DNA of 64,000 nucleotides from Adiantum capillus-veneris. Lineage: Eukaryota; Streptophyta; Polypodiopsida; Polypodiales; Pteridaceae. Both the position numbers and the translations under genes were made by a program. The notes under the pieces were generated by a model. That model was not told the origin of the DNA and made no database searches. It saw nothing but the letters and a program-made list of their open reading frames with translations. Of this stretch, positions 23,109 through 34,662 are shown piece by piece (position 1 is the first letter of the stretch; every line of letters begins with the position of its first letter). The DNA lies in the NCBI GenBank assembly GCA_014529385.2, contig CM043958.1:150978793-151042792 (forward strand), read 5' to 3'.

Positions 23109-25870
23109 CACCTATTGTGGTAGTACACAAAAAGATGACACAAAACATGTTCTGGAAAGGGTAGCAAGACAGGACGTATATAGCCATTTGAATGGATTCT
23201 CAAGATATAGAAAACTAGCTATACACCCTAGGAATCAACACAAAATAGAGTTTGCCACTAAATGGAGCATTTTTGCTAATAGAGCCGTGCCATTTGGATT
23301 GACTAATGCTTCAACCATTTTACAAAAATTAATGAGTCATACCTTTAAAGAATACCTAAGAATCTTTTTAGAAATTTGTATGGATGACCTATGTGTTCAT
23401 TCTTCTTTGTGGGAAGATCATTTTGACCATTTGAAGAAGGTCCTTGAAAAATTGTCGCTTATGTAGGATTTGTTTGAATCACAAGAAGTGTGTATTTATG
23501 ATACAACAAGGTAAAGTTTTAGGGCATATAATGTCCAAAAATGGAATATCAATAGATCCTAAAAAGATCAAGGCCATCATTGAGTTGGCAGGACCTACCA
23601 TGATTCAAGAAGTGCAGGTATTCATAGGACATTGTGTATATTATAAAATATTTATCTACATGTATGCCATAGTACCAAAGCCTCTCCGATGCTTTGATTA
23701 TTAACTTTAGTTGAATCGACGAAGGTGAAGAGTCTTTTTAAAAGCTAAAAGATGCTTTGGTAATTACACCAATCCTAAAGGTACCTGGCTGGAACAAGAT
23801 TTTCCATTTGCATGTTGACACATCAAACTTTGCTATAGGTTGTGTTTTGACTCAACCTAATGAGGGCACAATGTTTTTCCAATCTACTATGCTAGTAGAT
23901 AGTTGAACACTATAGAGAAAAAATACTCCATCATTTAAAGGGAAGGGTTAAGAATGATATATGATGTGAATAAATTTTGACATTCTCTATTGGAAAACAA
24001 GTTTATATTCTTTGTAGACCATCACACCCTACACTATTTAGTGAATAAACCAGGTAACATGGGCAAGATTGTGAGATAGTTTATAATACTATTGGAATTT
24101 GACTTTACCAATCTGGTAAAGAAGTTTACATTAGGGCTGATTATCTTTCTAGGGTTCCATCATTAGGAGAAGTATCTAGAGGGGTGGATGATGATCTACC
24201 AGATGCTTATCTATTGTCTATGGAAATGGTACCAAAATGGTTTGAAACAATTGTGACTTTGATGACCATAGCACAATTTGGCATTGAATTTCCTATTCCC
24301 TTAAAACCTAAGATAGTTGAACAATTGGCAATGCTTCAATTACTTGTGGGATATTGTATTGGAAAATCTTGATGGGATTATGAAGCAATGCATTTTTGAA
24401 CCACATGACTAGTAATTCTATTTGAGACAAGCTAAAGAGACCATAACAAATTGACACTTTGCTAAGGTCAAAATGTTAGAAGGATCAAATTGTTTGGGGT
24501 TTATTAGCCATCGATCAAAACAGATGCCCATAAGTATATTGAGAGATGTGAACAATGTTGTGAGGTGGAATCAATACCATCTACTATGCTGTTCAAGATT
24601 TCAAGTGTACAACAATGGGGGCAATAGTTGGTGGAATACCTCTCAACACAAATCTTTATTGAAACTTGGAGTAAATGGTAAACAATGGACAATTGCAATA
24701 GAGGCTTAGGAGATTATACTCTTATTGAAGGCCAACTATATAGACTAGTTAAGGACCAAAATGTTTGCTTCTGTGTCGACTAAAACAAATATATTCCTAT
24801 CTTAGAACAAGAACATGTAGGACTAGCAGGAGAACATTTTTTAGTCAACATCACTTCTAGATCAATTATGATGGCTAGAATTTGGTGGCCGACTCTATTT
24901 TTTAAATTCCAAGGAGTACATTAAACAATGTGATGCTTACTAGAGGGTAAATTTTCCGTAGAAACAAGATATTATGACATTAAAAACAATAATGGGGGCT
25001 AGGGTTTTTGCCAAATGGTGCATAGATTTTGTGCGACACATTCAACCACCATCATATAAAAGCAAAGGCCAATATATCATTGTGGCTATTGACTATTGGA
25101 CTAAAGCAGAAGTCACAAGGAAAAATGTGCGAGGATTACAACTTTCTTTCTGTATGAATATTTCTTTAGAAGATATGGTTTGCCAATTGAAATTGTAAGT
25201 GTGACAGGGGCACACACCTTCTAAATAAAGTGATTAAACACCTATCAACTCATTTGATCACATGATCAAATGAAAAGTCTGCACCCTATCATCTGCAAGC
25301 CAATGAGCAAATAGAACATACAAACAAGATAAAATAGTAAATCCCAAAAGAAAGGAATTGCAGTTACATTCTACAAGACTGCTTTGAACACTACACCATT
25401 CAGTCTATGGCTTAGATGCTATTTTGCTAATAGAATTCTTGCTACCTACATTGAAAGTGGCAAAAGAACCAGGATGGATGGGCCATGAATTAGTAGAAAA
25501 GGTGAAGGAATTCGAACAACTAGATGAGAAAATATTGGAAACCATTGAACAAATATTGGAAATCAAACAAGTCATATTGGAAACCAAACAAGTCATGCAA
25601 GGAACCAAGTAGATATGGGTGCCTAAAAAGCTACTATTAACAAAGTCCAAATCTATTTGAGTGCTTGTAAACTGCAAGAAGACACAACTACAACATGAAG
25701 AGTCAAGATTGCTATGGCTACCCAAAAAAAAAACCGACAACCATCAATACCAAATCAATCTCAAGGGAATCCAATAGTAAATTGAAGAAACTCTAGATGG
25801 TGTGGAGGAAGAAGGAGCCACTCAATAACTAGTTCTAAAAGTCAATATAGCCTCCTAGAGCCACCATGTC
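23109..25870 (+). pseudogene. pol of gypsy-2b (RT palm, RNase H, integrase)
   Basis: Same clade as gypsy-2a at 27690-38129. RT starts mid-palm at 23120 (VPFGLTNAS) and keeps the catalytic Met-Asp-Asp at 23380-23388. RT thumb follows at 23480-23700 (NHKKCVFMIQQGKVLGHIMS), then RNase H in broken frames (HLHVDTSNFAIGCVL). Two integrase zinc-binding-like modules lie at about 24490-24580 and 24780-24930. The integrase core begins at 24990-25130 (WCIDFV, QYIIVAIDYWTKAEV). The C-terminal tail with a coiled, Glu/Ile/Leu-rich stretch is at 25424-25612. Many stops. Gag, protease and RT fingers are absent; the 1b LTR ends exactly where this begins. Confidence 0.82.
25532..25611 (+). repeat. 21-bp minisatellite in the integrase tail of gypsy-2b
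   Basis: About three and a half in-frame copies of a unit starting ATATTGGAAACCA, encoding ILETIEQ/ILEIKQV-type heptads. This would lengthen a coiled coil by seven residues per copy. Confidence 0.75.
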
Positions 25871-26600
25871 AACCAATCAAGGTATGGAAGCTCAAAAATA
25901 ATCTTGCTTAGGGTGTTTGATCCAAAAGCTTCACCATCAAACACCCTTGAGCACATTGCTCAAGACCCTCAGCTTGCATCGTATAGTGTTCTAAATTACA
26001 TTGATTTTAGTTGCATGATAGAGCCAACCAAGGCTATGTATAGACATGTGGTTTTTCCCATGCATTGAATTCTAATGACAGCTCATTGTCATTTGAGAGG
26101 ACTCCAACTAGGGTGTGGGGGGGCATTCCAAATGCAAACCCAAGTTTTATTTAAATAGATAGCAATGGGCATTGTTTTTGCACCAAATTGTCATTTTTTG
26201 AGTTTTTTAACTAAACCTTTCCACTTTGTGCGCATATGCCTAGTAGATTGAGTCCAATCACAAAATAAGGAGATACACGTAAAAAATGATCCCCTAAGTG
26301 TGTGTAAATATGTAAATGTTGCTATCTTTTTGCTTATTTTTTGCTGATTTTTTGCCAAGACTGCCCAAAATTAAGCAATCCACCAAAAATATGATTGGAC
26401 TTTGTCCAATCACAAGATAAGGGGCAAAGGCCAAAATGGAGCCAGGATGGTAGAGAGTCATGGAGACTCTTTTGAGAGCAAAGGCCCATTACTTCTATAA
26501 GCACACGAAGAGAATATGCAACTAGTCTCTATAGAATATCAGCTCAAGCTCCCCTACCATTTCCATCGATGTCTCAACCCTATACTTTCACTTTCACTGT
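25871..26600 (+). other. Tail of gypsy-2b, possible purine tract and LTR remnant
   Basis: GTGTGGGGGGGCA near 26115-26127 looks like a polypurine tract. What follows could be the start of an LTR, but no partner was found in the window, so the boundary is unproven. No genes. Confidence 0.35.
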
Positions 26601-26607
26601 CTCTATG

Positions 26608-27560
26608 ATACATGATGCCATTGATAAACTACACATAGGAAGATCACATGATCATGATGGTCTAGTTTATCGAGCATTTGTGTCATGGACAAGATAAATT
26701 AGCACCTTTTTTGGCACACGTGTTTAATAGAGCCATATCTTGAGATCACAAACACTTTTGTGCAAATAATGAAGAGTTGGGATACATAATCCCTAGTAGC
26801 TATCATAGCATCATGATAGGTCACACATTGGCCAAGCTTTATGCTTTTGTGATTGAGCATGAGTTGAGTCATTGGGCAAGCAATAAGAGAGGGTGTTTGA
26901 GCATGTGAACAAACTGGATTTAGGAAAGGATTCTCTATGTCTTGTCGTATACTTACACTTAAGTCTATCATTGAGGAGGAATGAGCACATAGATTGTATG
27001 ATTTTGAATTACATGGAGTATCTTTGCACTTTATGAGATGATGAAAAGTATAGTGGGTCTTCCAAAGGGGCCATTAAGGATAATTCACTGCATCATTGGA
27101 GTGAGGAAGGTATGTTCGCTCTCTCCTACTCTTTTTGGTTTGCATAGTGATGAAGTATCATACCATATAGAAAAAGAGGGTGATAGATGTGCATATTTAT
27201 CAGGCATTTAGATACAATTTTCTTTGCTCTTCTTTTTTCCTTGCCAAAGGGTCTACCAAGATAGTTAGATGCATTACAAGCTATACACAAAATAGAGATT
27301 TGTCTATGATCCTTGAGAAGACCAACGTGATGACATCTAAGACAACACCACAGTGGAAGAGGGCATCAATACAAATATCTACTTAATATAGTTAAGAAGA
27401 GGTGAAGTATGTAGAGTCCTACACATATCTAGGAGTCATCTTTACAAGACCATCCTTCTCTATGAAAGAGGTAGCAATTTTGCTATTTACTATAGAGAGT
27501 ACATGGATGACTCCTCCTCACATGATGGGGGAGGAAATGGATTTTTACAAAAATAATTTT
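26608..27560 (+). pseudogene. LINE (non-LTR) reverse transcriptase remnant
   Basis: Blocks typical of LINE RT appear in order with stops and shifts between: DHDGLVY near 26655, SIMIGHTLAKLYAFVIEHELSHW near 26810-26880, SLSPTLFGLHSDEVSYHIEK at about 27118-27177, and SYTYLGVIFTRPSFSMKEVA at 27414-27473. The region that should hold the catalytic Ala-Asp-Asp (near 27230) is unreadable. LINE RT copies element RNA at a nicked target. No endonuclease domain or poly-A tail was found. The fragment ends where copia-2b begins. Confidence 0.75.
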
Positions 27561-27689
27561 CTTCACATTACTAAGGTTAGGTTCATGGTAACAAATCCCC
27601 CCCTAGGATTGATGCAGTGAATGAGAGCTAGCACATAGTGTATACGAAAGTGCCATGCCCTGAGAACATGATGAATCCATAAAGAGAAG
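27560..27689 (-). mobile_element. Left piece of copia-2b: LTR stub, purine tract and 3' non-coding end
   Basis: From 27585, ATGGTAACA followed by AATCCCCCCCTAG matches the 3' LTR end and reversed purine tract of copia-2c (41379-41400). The next 90 bases match 41401-41475. Only a degraded stub of LTR remains to the left. Gypsy-2a starts at 27690, and copia-2b resumes at 38130 after the AGAAG target duplication. Confidence 0.8.
27685..27689. repeat. Target-site duplication of gypsy-2a (left)
   Basis: AGAAG, repeated at 38130-38134 directly after the right LTR. Confidence 0.88.
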
Positions 27690-28616
27690 TGTTAGCGGCT
27701 GGACACACCCTACGGAAAATGACTGCTCGACGGAATATTATTTTTTGTAATTATTTCATTATTGAGAAAAACCGACATTTCACCTTTGTAAATATTGGGG
27801 CTTACAGAAGTTTCCAGATTGTATCCCATTTTTGACATTTAGATTGAGTAGATCGTAAAATTGGAACATTAGGGTTTGAGATTGTAAGGTATTTATACCA
27901 CTTTTGACCTTAATGAAAAAACCTTTCTCATTTTTAAAAAAGCTCTATCTGTGAGTGAGCGTACTGTGTACGAGAGAGAAAGTGAGAGTTTCATCTTGAC
28001 TCTACACGCGCACCGGTGGTCGGAATCGAGTGCGGAGAAGTGCAGCGTGTTGCCCCCGACGCGAGCTACGCGCCAATACCTACATTGTGGGTGTACGGTC
28101 TGGTTTCACAAGCTCGATCTACGAGCTTCATCTGGTGATTCGGTGAGCATACATTATCCATTTTTGCATTTCAGCATATCCACGCGTTCGCATTGAGTAG
28201 AGCTACACATTAGGCACTTTAGTTTTCAGAAACGACGATGTGCAAATTTCGACTAAACATCCTCCGGGATTTTGCACCAGGTGTTTAGGGTTGGGATTTT
28301 GGTTCATAGATCTTAGGGAGAGCGACCTATTGGTGATAGTAGGGTCTCCTTCAAGTTCTGTGGCATTTCGAGAACGTTTGATGGGTATTTGGCTCTTGGA
28401 AGCGTTGTAGGAAATCTCCTCTTAAGCACTCCTGAAGGCTGTAGCTTAGACATTGGGTAGAGACCTCTGTAGGAATTAGTCGAGAGTCGGTCGAGTGTAG
28501 ATTGACATTCTATGCTTGCTTCCACGTGCCTGCAGGTCGAGCTTCGTCCTTAGCTGGCAAATCTTGTTAGGAGAGTTCTCGCTGTGCTAACGTCCGTCGC
28601 AACATATCCGCCAACA
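27690..28616 (+). repeat. 5' LTR of gypsy-2a (927 bp)
   Basis: TGTTAGCGG ... CCGCCAACA. A TATA-like TATTTATA is at 27890-27897, a plausible promoter. The last 510 bases match the truncated 3' LTR at 37619-38129. Confidence 0.92.
27890..27897 (+). promoter_or_regulatory. TATA-like box in the gypsy-2a LTR
   Basis: TATTTATA in the LTR, upstream of the leader. Position and composition fit a retrotransposon promoter; no start site can be proved from sequence. Confidence 0.4.
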
Positions 28617-28617
28617 T

Positions 28618-28635
28618 TGGCACCACTGTCGGGGA
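28618..28635 (+). other. Primer-binding site, tRNA-Asp type (gypsy-2a)
   Basis: TGGCACCACTGTCGGGGA, one base after the LTR end. It is close to the TGGCGCCGTTG..GGGGA form used by plant gypsy elements primed by aspartate tRNA. Confidence 0.75.
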
Positions 28636-30443
28636 CGAAAACCCTAGGTAGGTGACCGAGACTAGTCCTTGAGGACAGGGATTCTCTGGCTTGCCAGAGT
28701 CTTGTTTTACATTTAGATAGGATCAGAGGGTGGAGGACTCTCTAGGTCTTAGAGGGAGTCTAGGGAGCGTGTGTCTGGCCTAGATCCTTCAACTTAAGTA
28801 GACTTAGGTAGACTTAGATAGTTTTTAGGTCTTAGTTGAGTTGATGAATAGGAGTTGGAGTGGTAGAAGGGGTGAAAGGAGAGCTTGAGAGTCCGGAGAG
28901 CCCAAGAAGCAACTGAAACACCAATATCACCATTTCACATGATGAGTAGGAGTAGGGTAAGTAGGACATCATGATTCATGATCTAGAGCACTTCATGCAT
29001 GTTATACTTGCTGTTAGGTTCATCACAAGGTTGTAAAAGATGCAAAAGAGTGTTTGAAAGCTAAAGTGAAGTTCAAAAGTTGCTGTGAGTGTTTCTGAGA
29101 GAGCTGCAGAGCATCATGAGCATTTCTGTCAGGAAAAAAAAAATTAAGCCAGGAGACATCCGACGTGACATCCTACGTGTAGGATGTCTACAGGCTAATC
29201 TGGTGGGAATTTTGAAAATTTGAGTTGATCAGTGTGTTCAGAAGGTAGGTTTTACCCCATTTTCACCTGGAAAGTGGAAATTAGACCATATCTTGACAGG
29301 ATAAGGCCAGATAGACAGAAATTGCCAGACATCCTACCCAAATAGTGCCAAGGCATTATTTTAAGACCAAAACCATAGGATGGCTGCATGAGCATGATCT
29401 GCATGATTTATTGAGTGCCTGAGAAGGGTTTCATCTCAATTGGGTGAGAAAATTGGGTTCTAAGCAGACTTTAGCATCTTTGACTGAAAAGGGCTAGAAC
29501 ATCTAAAATTGGGGTCTTTTGAAATCCAAACCAAAATCTAAGCATAGCACTGGGTTGCTGACATCAAGGGAAAGCTATGGCTCAAGTCTGCGGTCAAACA
29601 GGCCAAAAAGACATCCTACACGTAGGATGTGTTTTGTGTGATTTGGCACTCCAAACCTAATATTGAGCATACCAAAGTGATCAGCACCTTAAGGGGAGTC
29701 TGTACTTTGCATTTGAAGCAATTTTGAGCAATTAGACATGCTACGCGTAGAATATCTAATGCATAAAATTGAAGCCAAAAGCTGACTGTAGGCATAGCAG
29801 GGTGTTGTATAGCCTGAGGCAAGCCTCCTAGTCAATTTTGGCCCAAATTGGAGTTGATTTGACTGGTCATACCAACATCAGGCTACTGGAACAGATTTCT
29901 GATCCATTGACCAGCTTGTAGGTGTCCAAATCAAAAAGTAAAAGTAGCTGTGGACTCAACACATCAAGGGGAGTCTATAGTGCAAAAAACCAGGCAAAAC
30001 AGAGAAGGAGACATCATACGCGTAGGATGTCTACTGGGGCTTAGGGAAGTGAAAAACTGACTGAGGACATACAGTGATGTTCTAATTGACTTAAGAGTTC
30101 CAGATTTTCTTTCAGAAGTGAATTTGGACCTTGTTTGACCTTTTGACAGAGCAAAGGCGGAATTAAGACTTTTCAGGTAAATTGACCAACATCCGAGGAA
30201 AGTACAGTTCTAGATTAGCAGACCTAATCAAGAACATCAGAAGTGTATAAAATACAGTAGTGGTTGAGGTTAACACTCTAGTTATACCAATCATTACTAA
30301 GACCACCTCTAGCGGTTAAATGCTTTGATTTGATTGCCGAAATTAAACGCTTGTGTACATGTATATTCAGCGGCGGCAAAGAAAGAAGTTGTGCGAAAAC
30401 TGATCCTTTGCCAGGTGAGTGGTTGGATTTGTGTTAAATTGCA
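28636..30443 (+). other. Long leader of gypsy-2a
   Basis: About 1.8 kb between primer site and first gag frame. No coding resemblance on either strand. It contains four 22-bp palindromes and three spaced modules, listed separately. A long structured leader could hold packaging or dimerisation signals; that role is inferred. Confidence 0.7.
29155..30031 (+). repeat. Four 22-bp palindromes in fixed modules (gypsy-2a leader)
   Basis: Consensus is GACATCCTACG followed by its own reverse complement. Copies are at 29167-29188, 29610-29631, 29735-29756 and 30010-30031, each with up to five changes. Half-copies lie at 29155-29166, 29328-29339 and, in the 3' LTR, 37769-37781. Three copies are preceded by an AAGGGGAGTC-like box starting exactly 44 bases upstream (29566, 29691, 29966). 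As RNA each palindrome would form an 11-bp stem or a kissing/dimer site. Spacer sequence is otherwise diverged. Confidence 0.8.
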
Positions 30444-33232
30444 GTGCTAAGTTTGATGAATTTAAGATTAGGAAGATACATTCTTAGAGACCAAAAGGTG
30501 GCAGGTGATCAAGGTAGCTTAGTGTCCACCGAGGATAGTGTAACTCAGGCAAGGCTAGATCCACTAGCACCGATTATTGAGGAGGGTAGTGATACTGACA
30601 CTTCATCCGATACATCCTTCTTCATGATGGGTAGTCAACAGCCAGGAGGTTTCACCTATGAAGGACCAATGCCAGGAGGAAGCACGTCCCTAAATCCTTT
30701 GAACGATTCCAAGTTCGCTATAATCTTCTTAGAGGGAACAAACTCAAGGGGAGCCCTAGTTTATTCTGACTATCAAGGGCGCAAGTGTATTTGTATTGAA
30801 GAAAGACCTGCTCAGAGACTGGAGATAATTTGAGTCTATGATAATGGAGAGAGATTCCGAGATGAAAATGGGAACCACTATCTAATAGTTAGTAACCCTC
30901 AGGATTACAATAGATATGGAGATAACGTGGCAAAAGGAAAATTGGTTTCAGAAACTCAAGAACCGCCTCCAAACATTGATCGACCTGGAGCGCTTTTTAT
31001 GTATGATAAGAAAACAACCAGGGTCTCTACTCATAATGAGAATGTGGGAATTTACAAGCATGAGAGAGAGGGAATAGTCTCTTACTTCCGATGCAAAGAA
31101 CCCTATCCAAACAAATTAATCAAAGACAAGGTTCTTTACTTATTCTCTTATGAAATTGCTATGGGGAAGGATATTGTTTTTGTTGACAGGTACGGGCGAG
31201 AATACAAACGTATTCTCCCAGAGGAGGTAGAAAAGGCAACAGTTCCAGAAGCATCAACATATGTCCCAGAAGAAGTGCCAAGAGCCACCTACACCCCTAG
31301 CAAGTCGACAAATCCATTTTCAGAAGAGTACAACGCGACCTCACATTCTACCCAACAACAGACGTTCAACTACCAGAACCAACCAGCAACCCAACCATCA
31401 TTGCAGGCATGGCTTCGACAGAGTGCAACATTAGAACAAAACCAAAACCAAGATGGTTATCCAGCCACACGAGGGCTAAGGGATTTACAAGAACCACCAC
31501 TCTATTCACGGTATCAAGGCCAGAGTAAGCGAGCTTGGAAGACCACCCATAGAGCGAGTTCGAAGAGATGAACCATCTCTTGCAAGAACCGTTAGAAATT
31601 ACAGCTTAGGAGCACCATTGGGAGAGGAACCTGCCCACTACCGAAGGCCAGAGGAGGTATATAGATTGGGACGATGAGATCCAATGATGAGATTTGTAGA
31701 CCATCATAGAATTAGACCTTCTCAAGTGCAAAAATGGGTAAACAAAAAATACACGGGAAACAGAGATCCTAGAGATCATGTAGCAGCCTTTGTGCGTGTA
31801 ATTAGAGCTGAAGAGGTGTTAGACTTCCCTACCCAATTTGCAGGGTTTGGACTAACCCTAGAGGAGGATGCTGCCACTTGCTTTGACTCTGTGGAGCGTA
31901 GAGACTCTGAGTCTATGGAGGAGGTGTTTGACGAGTTTAGTGAGAAATTCTCACAAAGGGGGATAGCTCATAATACAGTCTCACAAATCCATAAATTCAA
32001 ACAGAAAGAAGGGGAGTCTGTGCGAAAGGCAGCCCTACGACTAAAAAGATATGTTAAGTTCTGTCTTGTGGAAGAAATGTCAACTCAGTCCAGACTTATG
32101 CTTATATTTATCCAAGGACTGAGGAATGCAGATCTCCAAAAGGACTTACATATGAAGAGGAGCACGACGTTAAATGAGTTAACTAAGGAGGCTCTTTACC
32201 TTGTAGACAATTGTGCGGTCTACAATGAGAAAGAATTCAAGGATCTTGACGACGATTCATCCTCACAACAAAGTGGAAGCAAGTCCGCTAAGACGGCACC
32301 GAAAGGAGAAGTAGCTGTAAACTAGGAGCAGCTTGTAGAGGAGGTGCTAAAAAAGATTAACCTATACGCCAAACCTCAGGCTAAACAGCCTTAGTGGTGT
32401 GCTATTGAACAAAAATGGACAAACCATGGGACGGAGGAATGTTATTATAACAAGGGGTATGTGAGAGAATGACCTTATGCTCCCCAAGCTCAGGTAGTAT
32501 CTCCTCCACTTCCACCGATGCCGAGGTATCAAGCAGGCAGCCTACCAGGACCTGTAGGTGTAGAAAGACCACAACCAGTGTTGGGGCAACAACCACCCCT
32601 ACCAGGATTACGACCATTCGGCATAAGATACACACCAACAGTAACCGAACCAAAAGAGAAGGCTTTGGTTCCTATGCATGCATATTATGCATGCATATTA
32701 TGAAGATCCCAATGGATATGCTGCAAAATCTGTCTATTATCCACCAGAAGAACCCTCAACGCCAGAACCATGGAGCATGATAGGAAGTGCATGACCACCA
32801 ACAGCTGCACAGGCAGCAGGAGAAGGAAGATATAGCTTAGATGAACGAACATTGTTGTTCATAGCCAACGTAGGCATGGGAGGGAAGAGACATGCATACC
32901 AACAAAGAGGAGCTCAAGGAGCACCTCAACAACCTAAGGGACCCTGCTACAAGTGTGGTGGAGACCATTGGCTAAGAGACTGTCCTCATGATGAAATCAT
33001 TAGAGTCAATGCATATTGCACCGAGTGTGGAGTTACTCATTTGATTCCTGATTGCCCTAAGAACCCGAGCAAACGAGCAAAAACTACCTTGAACATGCTG
33101 GAAGCAGTGCCTTCCAGTGGAGGGTCAGAAAACGAGACAATAATACCTATTCAGGTAGTGACACGAGCCCAAGCTCAAAGAATGACAAACGAACCCATAA
33201 TTGAAGAGCCAAAAACCGATGCCCCAAGTTAA
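30444..33232 (+). pseudogene. gag of gypsy-2a
   Basis: The N-terminal region (30444-31571) has no recognised domain. It is in one frame broken by a single TGA at 30831-30833. A shift near 31540 and a TGA at 31675 lead into the retrotransposon gag core at 31684-32325 (RDPRDHVAAFVRVI, SFSQRG-type and FIQGLRNADLQK blocks). A proline-rich stretch follows, with stops. Two zinc knuckles of the unusual spacing Cx2Cx3Hx4C are at 32945-32983 and 33017-33055. Gag would form the virus-like particle and bind RNA. The start at 30444 is the first ATG in the open frame and is not certain. Confidence 0.8.
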
Positions 33233-33235
33233 GAA

Positions 33236-34124
33236 GTGAAGAATCATAGAAGCACTTGGAAAGCTAGAAAGGCACGTATAAAAGCCATGAGAGAACGAGA
33301 GCAAACGGCTCTATCCGAGGAGTTAAAACACACAAAGGATAGATTAGAGCGGTTAGAGGATCTAGCTAGCTTAAGCTCACACACTGCGGCAACCATAGCA
33401 CCCATGGAAATAGCAGAACCCAAAAGTGCAAGATCAGGAGGATCTGTGTTAGTAGAAAAAGGTAAATGAGCAGTTGGACGCACTTTTAAAAGCTTACGAA
33501 GCCAGACTAAAAAACAACCAAACCCAAGAGCAAAGATGGATGACTTATCCATATGTAGAAATAGAAAAACAGAGGTTGGAAATGTGTCGAAAGATGATTG
33601 AAACAGCTCAATCCTTGATAGAAAACCCGCTTGGTAAACCTGCAAGTTGGCATGAAGTACCAGCTCCAACCCCTATCAAACCAACTTTAGAGAAACAAGT
33701 AGAAACAAAGGAAAGACTCACGAATGCCTCTGAGTCTAGGGGAGAGCCTATCATAGTGCCAAATACAACAGATGAGACAAGTGACGGGTTCCAGCCTAAA
33801 ACATTGAAAGAAATGGGTAGGGATTGTAATGGTCTACATGACCTGTGGAAGCAAATCCGTGATGCCAACAAAGCTAACAGGGTGAGTTACCACATGTATA
33901 TCACGAAAAAAGAGAAAAATGAGATCTTACCTCCTATTGAAGAATTTGAGGCAAGATCACAAATGAACTTTGATATGCATTCACAAGGGGGACACCAGGG
34001 ATCAATTAGTTCGGGGCACAGCCAACCAGACTCACTAACAAATATACCCTCTTACCTAGGAGAGTATGAAGCCAAGTCTGAGGTTAGAGCAATCCCATCC
34101 CAAGGCTTTCTTCTAACAGAGTGA
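33236..34124 (+). pseudogene. gag-protease linker of gypsy-2a
   Basis: Two frames (33236-33469 and 33474-34124) of charged, Glu/Lys-rich sequence with probable coiled coil (RERERTALSEEL-like and EIEKQRLEMCRKM). No named domain. Position between zinc knuckles and protease suggests a continuation of gag-pro. The antisense frames over it are shadows. Confidence 0.6.
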
Positions 34125-34290
34125 TGGATTCACAAGGGTTGATTGAATTGCTATCCACCCCTATGGCATGTATAATCACATTAGCCGAACTCCTGAGGTT
34201 ACGAACAAACATGTGGACCACCGTAGGCAAATGCTTAGAAAAATTTGAGTGAAAGACCCCACCTAGAAGCTTCAAGAAGGGATCAGAGAA

Positions 34291-34662
34291 TTGGACAAGC
34301 CTCAACTAAACACTAGGACAGTACCTTTAAACAAGGTTGGAGAATATTGCGAGGGGGAAGATGGAAACACCACGCTACCAATAGAATTCCAGGGAGTAAT
34401 TTCCAAAGCTATTCTAGACAGTGGAGCAGGAGTCGCTATTGCTACTAAGGAAATCTGGAAAAAATGGGTAAAACCGGCTTTGAGAGCTACCAAAATGAAA
34501 TTGCAATTGGCAGATGGGTTCATGGAAAAGCCTTTAGGACTCTTAGAAAAAGTAATTGTCACCTCGTGCGGAATCGAGTATGAGCATACATTTGCAATAG
34601 TCGATTTCGATAAAAAGAACAATTACGAGATCGTCTTGGGAAGACCATTCATGAGACAATAA
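34291..34662 (+). pseudogene. Aspartic protease of gypsy-2a
   Basis: The 123-codon frame has the retropepsin active site DSGAGVAI at about residues 42-49 and the late motif VLGRPFM near the end, with normal spacing. The domain itself looks intact. It is called a pseudogene only because the surrounding polyprotein is broken. It would cut gag-pol during particle maturation. Confidence 0.85.

Noticed and set aside
29155-30031. Transposon terminal inverted repeats as explanation of the palindromes
   Set aside because: There are four palindromes, not two ends; no transposase and no flanking duplication.
33244-33669. 141-codon minus frame
   Set aside because: Antisense of the gypsy-2a gag linker; no domain.
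34302-34622. 106-codon minus frame
   Set aside because: Antisense of the gypsy-2a protease.
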